Assembly (NCBI GenBank): GCA_031292565.1
Contig: JARLGW010000007.1
Coordinates: 1-39,471, forward strand
Direction of reading: 5' to 3'
DNA from: Paludibacteraceae bacterium
GTDB lineage: Bacteria > Bacteroidota > Bacteroidia > Bacteroidales > Paludibacteraceae
Length of the DNA stretch: 39,471 bases
Positions 33,471 through 39,471 of this stretch are shown in pieces. Position 1 is the stretch's first letter, and every line of letters starts with the position of its first letter. A model generated the notes under the pieces. That model did no database searches and was not told the DNA's origin. It saw only the letters and a list, made by a program, of their open reading frames with translations. Position numbers and translations under genes: made by a program.

Positions 33471-34445
33471 TTATCTCGTTGTTATTTGTCCTTTTGTGTT
33501 GATATAAAAAGATTTGCCATTCATTTCAACTAACGACAACCCATTCTTAAAATCTGTTACCATATCGTATTTAAGTGGGATAACTTCAGCCCCGGTTTTA
33601 TCTACAAAGCCCCATTTACCATTATAACTTACACCGGCAAACCCTTCGGAAAAGCTATACGCATCGTCATACTTCGGAGCTACAATTTCGTTTCCTGACT
33701 TATCGGCAAAACCGTACCTGTAATTGTTATCCACCCGAACAATGTCCTCGTGGAAATCAAGCACCTCATCGTATTTGCAGGGTATAACCTCCTGCCCTTT
33801 ATCGTTTATAAATCCATAGGCATAGTTATTTACAACTTTCGCCATCCCGTCGGAAAAAGGCCACACGCCATCATACCTTGGTGACACCGTTTCCACACCG
33901 TCGTGATTTACAAAACCCAACTTACGTCCGAGTTTTACTTTTGCAATTCCGTCGTGAAAATCGAAAGCACTATCGTAACTAAAACGTACAATTTGCTTTC
34001 CTATTTTATTTATGTAGCCCCATTTATTATTTAATTTAACAGTAGCCAACCCTTCACTGATTGAATTAGCCTGTTCATAAGCTGGTACAATAACAATTTT
34101 CCCCTCTTTATTTATAAAACCCCATTTTCCAGCAAGCTGAATAGCCACAAGGTTATCTTTAAAATTTAATGCTTCATCATACTTAGGCTTAATCACTTCT
34201 TTTCCTAAACTGTTCACAAAACCCCATTTATTTTTCAACTGTACTAACGCGAAGCCGTTCACTATCTCCCCCGCTTTATCATACTTGGGTTTAACAATTA
34301 CTTTATCTAGCACCGAATCCTTAAACCCATACAGCCTGTTCTCCCCCATAAAAGGGACCGGATTTTTTTCCATGTTATTTTGCGCTTGCACATGTACCAA
34401 GAGCAGGAAAATTAGGCTTATAATAAAAAAAATCTTTGTTTTCAT
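33471..34445 (-). CDS. Secreted WG-repeat protein (nine repeats)
   Basis: The 324-residue protein has a signal peptide (MKTKIFFIISLIFLLLVHVQA-QN) and about nine repeats of ~35 residues of the pattern WGFVNSLGKEVIKPKYDEA, each ending before the next with K/NK. The eighth is the best conserved (WGFVDKTGAEVIPLKY), while a few have lost the Trp (YGFIND, LGFVNH, YGFADK). It belongs with the gene at 32857-33429 and the one at 11023-11679. It is the first gene of an apparent four-gene operon that ends in coaD and the broken J-domain gene. Confidence 0.87.
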   Translation of the reverse strand: MKTKIFFIISLIFLLLVHVQAQNNMEKNPVPFMGENRLYGFKDSVLDKVIVKPKYDKAGEIVNGFALVQLKNKWGFVNSLGKEVIKPKYDEALNFKDNLVAIQLAGKWGFINKEGKIVIVPAYEQANSISEGLATVKLNNKWGYINKIGKQIVRFSYDSAFDFHDGIAKVKLGRKLGFVNHDGVETVSPRYDGVWPFSDGMAKVVNNYAYGFINDKGQEVIPCKYDEVLDFHEDIVRVDNNYRYGFADKSGNEIVAPKYDDAYSFSEGFAGVSYNGKWGFVDKTGAEVIPLKYDMVTDFKNGLSLVEMNGKSFYINTKGQITTR

Positions 34446-34552
34446 ACACGAAACTTTATTTTGCCTAGAACGTTCCTCTTTTTGTTAAAAAATAAAATTC
34501 ATAACAAAAAGAGATAAACTCATATAACATTGAAAGTTAAAATTTTCACACA

Positions 34553-34560
34553 CAAAAGTA
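34553..34560 (-). promoter_or_regulatory. -7 box of WG-repeat/coaD operon
   Basis: The minus strand reads TACTTTTG. CAAA at 34575-34578 (TTTG on the minus strand) is only 14 nt upstream, so the -33 match is poor. Confidence 0.4.
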
Positions 34561-34635
34561 ATATAGTTTTATGTCAAATTAACGTCAATGTCAGCAAGAT
34601 TTAATAAAAATTTAGGGCAAAATGTTTTTTTTACA

Positions 34636-34664
34636 TTGTAAATACAAATCTATTCTTATTTTTG
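34636..34664 (+). promoter_or_regulatory. Promoter of surface-protein pair
   Basis: TTG (34636-34638) and TATTTTTG (34657-34664) are 18 nt apart. An inverted repeat TTTAC-ATT-GTAAA (34630-34642) covers the -33 element and could be an operator. Leader to ATG at 34758 is ~87 nt. The rest of the 34446-34757 gap holds only this and the divergent -7 box. Confidence 0.5.
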
Positions 34665-34757
34665 CATAACATTTTTGTAAAAATTTCGTTTATAAATTTT
34701 AAGGAAACAAAGAACTTGCAAATAATGTAGCACAAACCTAAATCTAATTATACATAT

Positions 34758-36575
34758 ATGAAAAGTTTACTCAAAAAAAACTTATGTAGGGTTACCCTTG
34801 CCCTATTTTTTGTACTGACGCTCCCGTTTGCAGCACAGGCACAGAAAGAAATTTTATTGTATTCCACGGACTTTACTGATTGGAATGCAATTGCAGAAGA
34901 TGATGCCAAAACTGCAGATCTTAATTGCGGAGGGGTTGGAGGTGCTGGCTTTATAGTAGCCAAAGGGTCAAAGCCCGTTTTAACACCATCAGGCGCCTCA
35001 TTCTGTTTTAACAATAGTACCTCTGCATTAACATTCCGCCCGTTTACCTTTATATCAGGAGGTGCTGTTGAAATTACTGTGAATGTAAATAAAAAAAACA
35101 AGACATTAATTTTAAGTGGTGCTACTGTTCTAAGTAGTACAATTGATGCTCAACCAACCACACCGGTACCTACATCAACAATTGCAGGAGCAACATTTAC
35201 CTCAGGAAGCAATCTTGGTACCCAGACAATTACGTATATAATTTCCGGCTCAGGGGCTCAAACATTGAAACTATCATCTACAGCAAAATGTGGCGAAATT
35301 GATTTAAAATCAATTAAAGTTTATTCAGGTGTAGGTTCAGTACCTTACGTTGTTTGTACCGATTATCCGCAAGCCCCGGCAAGCGGACTATCTCTTTCAG
35401 GCACAGCCGCTGGAGCTGCTGTAACCAAAAATTTGAACATTAAAGCTTATAACATTACGGGCGATGTTACGCTTTCGTTCTCAGGAACTGGAGCAACAAG
35501 ATTTTCATCAACAAGCATGACTATTCCAATGGCATCAGCCAAATTAGGTATCCCGGTTCCAATTACCTTCACACCCTCGATAAAACCAGGAATAGCTAAC
35601 GCGATAGCAACATTTGCCTCCACCGGAGTAGCTTCACCATACCCGGTATCATTAACAGGGCTAACAGCAACAGGTGCAGCCCCGGAAATAATAACCGACA
35701 CGGCAACTATTCCTTTTTACGCGTTAACCGTTTCCGAAGTAACCAACACACTGGATATTGCCGGAGTGAACCTTGCAGGAGACCTCACGCTGGCTCTTTC
35801 GGGACCCAATGCTGCTCAATTCGCACTTTCAACCACGAGTTATACCAAAGCTGACGCAACCGTAGGAAAGACACTTACCATTACCTATACCGGCGATGGC
35901 ACCTTCCCCTCTACCCAAACAGCCACGTTGACAATTTCATCTCCAGGAGCGGCACAGGTAAAAGTTCCTTTGGTTGGATATACTACCGAAACAAGACCGA
36001 CTCTTTATGATTTAAGTTTTGTTGTAGATCCCCTGGGAAGCGGTATTGTATCAACAAGCCCTCATGGAACCAAATTTGCCAACAACACCAAAGTTAATGT
36101 AACGGTTACTCCCGAAAAAGGTTACTATGTAACAAAATGGAGTGACATCGGAGTGTCGGGAAAAACAGCAAGAACTATCCAAGTAGGAGATAAACATAAA
36201 GGCCAAATAACAATAACATTAAGCAACACGTGTAAAACATGCGATTGCTCTCCCGGAGGATGCGCCTCCCCACAGGGCAATCTTGTAGCTTACGATGTGC
36301 CACAATCACAAATAACTGATAATAGCTTAGCCGTTTCATGGTCGGCTGTAAATGGAGCATCAAGTTATATGGTTACCGTGTATAACGCCGACAATTCCAT
36401 AAAAACCACGATACCTATTAACAGCGGAACTACAACTTCCACCACGATAACAGGCCTAGATAAATATACTGCTTACAAGTATAGTGTAGAAACAACCGGG
36501 GGAGTAACTCCGGCACAAAATTCAGGCATCAAAGGGCCATATAGAACAACCGGACACACATCTATTTGCCAATAA
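34758..36575 (+). CDS. Large secreted multi-domain protein (Ig-like, repeat and FN3 domains)
   Basis: The 605-residue protein has a signal peptide (MKSLLKKNLCRVTLALFFVLTLPFAAQA-QK). An N-terminal ~165-residue beta-rich domain comes next, then two related ~100-residue Ig-like beta-sandwich repeats (LNIKAYNITGDVTLSFSGTGATRF and LDIAGVNLAGDLTLALSGPNAAQF), one InlB B-repeat-like segment (VVDPLGSGIVSTSPHGTKF...YYVTKWSD), a Cys-rich stretch CKTCDCSPGGC, and a C-terminal fibronectin type III-like domain (NSLAVSWSAVNGASSYMVTVYN). It has no T9SS sorting domain at its own C terminus. It is followed, after 29 nt, by a second surface protein gene, and the two are probably co-transcribed. An adhesion or matrix role is inferred. 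Confidence 0.8.
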   Translation: MKSLLKKNLCRVTLALFFVLTLPFAAQAQKEILLYSTDFTDWNAIAEDDAKTADLNCGGVGGAGFIVAKGSKPVLTPSGASFCFNNSTSALTFRPFTFISGGAVEITVNVNKKNKTLILSGATVLSSTIDAQPTTPVPTSTIAGATFTSGSNLGTQTITYIISGSGAQTLKLSSTAKCGEIDLKSIKVYSGVGSVPYVVCTDYPQAPASGLSLSGTAAGAAVTKNLNIKAYNITGDVTLSFSGTGATRFSSTSMTIPMASAKLGIPVPITFTPSIKPGIANAIATFASTGVASPYPVSLTGLTATGAAPEIITDTATIPFYALTVSEVTNTLDIAGVNLAGDLTLALSGPNAAQFALSTTSYTKADATVGKTLTITYTGDGTFPSTQTATLTISSPGAAQVKVPLVGYTTETRPTLYDLSFVVDPLGSGIVSTSPHGTKFANNTKVNVTVTPEKGYYVTKWSDIGVSGKTARTIQVGDKHKGQITITLSNTCKTCDCSPGGCASPQGNLVAYDVPQSQITDNSLAVSWSAVNGASSYMVTVYNADNSIKTTIPINSGTTTSTTITGLDKYTAYKYSVETTGGVTPAQNSGIKGPYRTTGHTSICQ

Positions 36576-36604
36576 AATTTTATCAGGAAAAAAATAAAAC
36601 GAAT

Positions 36605-39471
36605 ATGAAAACAACTAAATATTTTCCACTTAATAAGGAATGGCAAATCAAAAGCTTAGTGATTGCTTTATTGTTAGGAACATTTGCCTTTCCGTCTTTT
36701 GCTCAACTGACTGCAAGACCTGCCTTGGGTGTGAAAGGCCAATATGATATAAAAATGGTTTCCGGTCAGGTATTACAATCCGTTTGGTTATCAGCCACCA
36801 ATCCATATACAGCTATCCGTCCGTTAACCGATGATGAAATGGCTAGAGACTATACTTGTCTTAACAACGAAACAGCATTAGGAAAACAAGCCTTTAGTGC
36901 AACGGGGACATTATTAGCTACAAAACCTGCAACCGCGGTAGATATATCTCAAGTTTACGCGGATTGTGATGATGACATGACTACATGGGAATCGTCTGCC
37001 GCATATTTGGACTTTGGTTCGGGTAATGGATGTACAACCATATACAAAGCCTATTTATACTGGACAAGTTTTGCCGGTGTATCCTCTACCACCTCTTATG
37101 CGGCACACGTTAACGTGGGGCCAACGCTAAAATCAATGCCGGCAAATTCCAATGAAGGGTTAGGTGGAACAGCTTATCAATCGGTATTATTCAAAGCTCC
37201 CGGAGACAAACAATATTCTACCGTAAAAGCCGATAGAATAGATGTTAACCCTGATGCCAGTGGCGAAAGAAAAGTCTGTTTTGCCGATGTAACTAAATAC
37301 GTAAAAGGCAAAGGCAACGGTCTGTACTGGTTAGCAAACGTACATTCAGGAACAGGTACAGGAAAAGGTGGAGCAGCTGCCGGATGGACATTAGTAGTTA
37401 TCTTCACCCCGCCCAACTGTCCTCCTCGAACTATTAAATTTTGGGATGGGATGTATGAAATTGGTAGTGGTAGCTCAATGCCCATCGGGTTCACATTCAA
37501 TGCCGGAGAAGTTCCCGCGTCAAGCAACAGTATTTCATACTTAGGTATTGCTGTGCTTGATGGTGAAAATACAGCAACATACCTATCTTCTAAACCAACA
37601 GCACCTGAATTTTTGGAGTTTTCATCAAAAAGTGCTACAGTAACAGGATCTGTATTTAAAATCAACCCTTTTGCTCCGGGTCAAACGGCACCTTTCGTTG
37701 GTGAACCACAGGCCTGCTACCCTACTTATTCAAAAGCAGGGGTGCAATACTCCGCCTGTGCTTACGATGGTTTTTCCTGTTCGCGAATTTCAACATACGA
37801 TGCCGATTCTGCAAAGAATGGAGTTGCACTAACTAGGATACCCAATCAGCGCAACACGCTTGGATATGATGCACACCATTTAAGGCTTCCTACCGGAGCA
37901 GTAGTTCCAAACGCATCGAGTGTTAATATGACATATTATGCAGGGCCACAAGGTGGTACTGCACCTTATATGGCTTACATGGCAATACAAACATTGGAAC
38001 CCGATTTGAAACTATACTTGAGAGCGGAAAATTCAACCACAGCCCCAGGAGGTAAATTAACTTATGTTCTTAGAATTGAAAATATAGGGCCATTAGCATC
38101 AAAACCGTTAGCCACAGTATCCGATACGCTCGCTAAGATGCTTGATTTTGTTCCCGGATCAATTCAATATGTACGAGGCACAGCACCTCAAGCACCCGAA
38201 ACCAATAACGTGGGTACGGATGTGAATGAAAACTTGAAATTTTATTTACCATCCATAGCAGCAGGTAATGGTACCACGGCAACAGATTCTGTAGTAATCA
38301 AGTTTGATGTACAATTAAAAGACTTATCAAGAACTGATATTTGGGCTTACGGATGCAACAGAACCGTATATAACAGAGCTTCAATAGTTTACAAAGCTGA
38401 TGATAATTCGGATTTGAACGGCGGAAGTAATTCTACCGGAGGATGTGACGGGCAAGGATCATACTACAACACGCCCATTTCGTCTACCGACCTAGATGCT
38501 CAATATATTAAAACGCATAAGGACACATTATTGCTAACTAAAGATGTAAATGCAGCAATAAAAAGTGGCACCAAACTATACATTGTACAAACTATTAAAG
38601 ATTCGTTGGCAAAACAATTAGGAATCCTTAAGTTATCTACTGCTGATACAATTAAATACACCATATATAACGATGCTGGCATCGCGGTTCGAACAACTGA
38701 AGGATTTACCCAAACGGAAGCATATCAAACATATACCACCGAAGCCGATTTAGGTGATGGATGTCTTGAAACATTCACCTTTACATGTCTTGTAGCCAAA
38801 GTGCCGAGCTACACGATAGATGCTTCTACTATAAAAACGCCAAAATATGTAGGTGATGCAAGTGGAGAAATAAGCCTCAAAGTATATGATGGTACAGCGC
38901 CTTATACAGTGAACATATACGATGAAACGGGAACAGTAGTTTACTCAAGCTCATCTGCTACCGACAATACATTTATTGCAAACACCTTAAAAGCTGGAAA
39001 ATATACAGTTACAATATCCGACCAAGGACCTATCGCTTCTAATGGTTCATTTACAATAACCGAACCTGATCTATTTACAGTTTCATTAGGAAATGACACA
39101 AGTAAATGTAAGGGAACCTCAATAGATTTAAAAGCAGGAGTAAAAGGCCGTACAGGAGGTATTGTATATAAGTGGGAAAAATCGACAGATAACCTACTTA
39201 TACCGACGTCCACATGGACAACCGTAACCGGTGCTGTCAGCTCGGCGTCAACGCTAAATATAGCATCAGTAGATCAAACAACCTACTACAAAGTAACTGC
39301 TTGTGACGGTTACAGCACAGCACTTGATACTATTCAAGTCACAGCCAGCCCGATACCGACAGTAACGCTAATGAGCGACACTTCAGTATCGATAAGTATA
39401 ACCCCAACAACGGCAACGTTCAGAACCAAGGTAACCAATGCCGTGGGAACAATGAAGTATCATTGGACCAT
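36605..39471 (+). CDS. Giant secreted surface protein, 5' part
   Basis: The ATG at 36605 opens a frame with no stop up to the window end (955 codons plus 2 bases), so the gene is incomplete. It has a long signal peptide (SLVIALLLGTFAFPSFA-QL after a 17-residue basic start). An N-terminal ~400-residue region follows with YLYWTSFAG, VCFADVTKYVKG and GWTLVVIF, as in large Bacteroidetes gliding/adhesin proteins. Next is a DUF11-like domain (KLTYVLRIENIGPLASKPLATVSDTL) at ~480-540, and then a SprB-like segment (GEISLKVYDGTAPYTVNIYDETG). Further Ig/PKD-like domains begin near residue 820. A T9SS or gliding-type C terminus, if any, lies beyond the window. Confidence 0.85.
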   Translation, partial: MKTTKYFPLNKEWQIKSLVIALLLGTFAFPSFAQLTARPALGVKGQYDIKMVSGQVLQSVWLSATNPYTAIRPLTDDEMARDYTCLNNETALGKQAFSATGTLLATKPATAVDISQVYADCDDDMTTWESSAAYLDFGSGNGCTTIYKAYLYWTSFAGVSSTTSYAAHVNVGPTLKSMPANSNEGLGGTAYQSVLFKAPGDKQYSTVKADRIDVNPDASGERKVCFADVTKYVKGKGNGLYWLANVHSGTGTGKGGAAAGWTLVVIFTPPNCPPRTIKFWDGMYEIGSGSSMPIGFTFNAGEVPASSNSISYLGIAVLDGENTATYLSSKPTAPEFLEFSSKSATVTGSVFKINPFAPGQTAPFVGEPQACYPTYSKAGVQYSACAYDGFSCSRISTYDADSAKNGVALTRIPNQRNTLGYDAHHLRLPTGAVVPNASSVNMTYYAGPQGGTAPYMAYMAIQTLEPDLKLYLRAENSTTAPGGKLTYVLRIENIGPLASKPLATVSDTLAKMLDFVPGSIQYVRGTAPQAPETNNVGTDVNENLKFYLPSIAAGNGTTATDSVVIKFDVQLKDLSRTDIWAYGCNRTVYNRASIVYKADDNSDLNGGSNSTGGCDGQGSYYNTPISSTDLDAQYIKTHKDTLLLTKDVNAAIKSGTKLYIVQTIKDSLAKQLGILKLSTADTIKYTIYNDAGIAVRTTEGFTQTEAYQTYTTEADLGDGCLETFTFTCLVAKVPSYTIDASTIKTPKYVGDASGEISLKVYDGTAPYTVNIYDETGTVVYSSSSATDNTFIANTLKAGKYTVTISDQGPIASNGSFTITEPDLFTVSLGNDTSKCKGTSIDLKAGVKGRTGGIVYKWEKSTDNLLIPTSTWTTVTGAVSSASTLNIASVDQTTYYKVTACDGYSTALDTIQVTASPIPTVTLMSDTSVSISITPTTATFRTKVTNAVGTMKYHWT

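Noticed and set aside
37177-37665. 162-codon minus-strand frame in the giant surface-protein gene
   Set aside because: The plus frame is open for 955 codons with a signal peptide and recognisable domains, so the antisense frame is a by-product.

Overview
The window looks like chromosomal DNA of an anaerobic member of the Bacteroidetes, most likely order Bacteroidales. The evidence is: promoters that follow the Bacteroidetes -7 consensus (TAnnTTTG, sometimes with TTTG/TTG about 18-21 nt upstream) and no Shine-Dalgarno dependence; a BspA-type leucine-rich repeat protein; a secreted beta-helix protein with a C-terminal type IX secretion sorting domain; a three-subunit type-B fumarate reductase/succinate dehydrogenase; a PerR-like/rubrerythrin pair; and several secreted WG-repeat proteins. 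Genus cannot be assigned from the sequence alone. Base composition is A+T-rich, and more so in the 18.8-19.7 kb and 30.2-31.4 kb regions.

Layout. 1-0.8 kb: 3' end of a BspA-like repeat protein, its terminator, and tRNA-Leu(CAA) on the minus strand. 0.9-3.8 kb: manC and mutL. 3.9-7.4 kb (minus): a HTH-cupin regulator, an acyl-CoA synthetase, and an SCP2-like/flavodoxin fusion, which look like one small acyl-metabolism cluster. 7.5-9.0 kb: gltX. 9.2-10.9 kb (minus): an Rrf2 regulator, a ferredoxin-type redox protein and a cupin. 11.0-15.5 kb: envelope genes (WG-repeat protein, beta-barrel, small membrane protein, cupin, T9SS beta-helix protein). 15.6-18.7 kb (minus): an AraC/GyrI-like regulator followed by an OmpR/HisKA two-component pair. 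18.9-20.4 kb: an A+T-rich HEPN-like/zinc-ribbon gene and a DUF2867 gene, separated by a palindromic repeat also found at 17.7 kb.

20.5-24.0 kb (minus): sdh/frd C-A-B. 24.3-26.7 kb (plus): a TonB-C-like secreted protein, a NimA-like flavoprotein, a PerR-like repressor and rubrerythrin, suggesting oxidative-stress defence in an anaerobe. 26.8-30.2 kb (minus): an unknown two-helix membrane protein and a Uup-like ABC-F ATPase. 30.2-31.4 kb: about 900 bases without a convincing large gene, carrying a possible structured RNA with its own promoter and terminator, then an orphan antitoxin-like gene. 31.4-34.4 kb (minus): two WG-repeat lipoprotein-like/secreted proteins, coaD and a broken J-domain membrane protein in one apparent operon. 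34.8 kb to the end (plus): two large secreted multi-domain surface proteins, the second running off the window.

The least explained parts are the HEPN-like/zinc-ribbon gene with its neighbouring palindromic repeats, the 30.4-30.7 kb transcript candidate, the SCP2-flavodoxin fusion cluster, and the terminal pair of surface proteins. No complete mobile element, rRNA operon or CRISPR array was seen.
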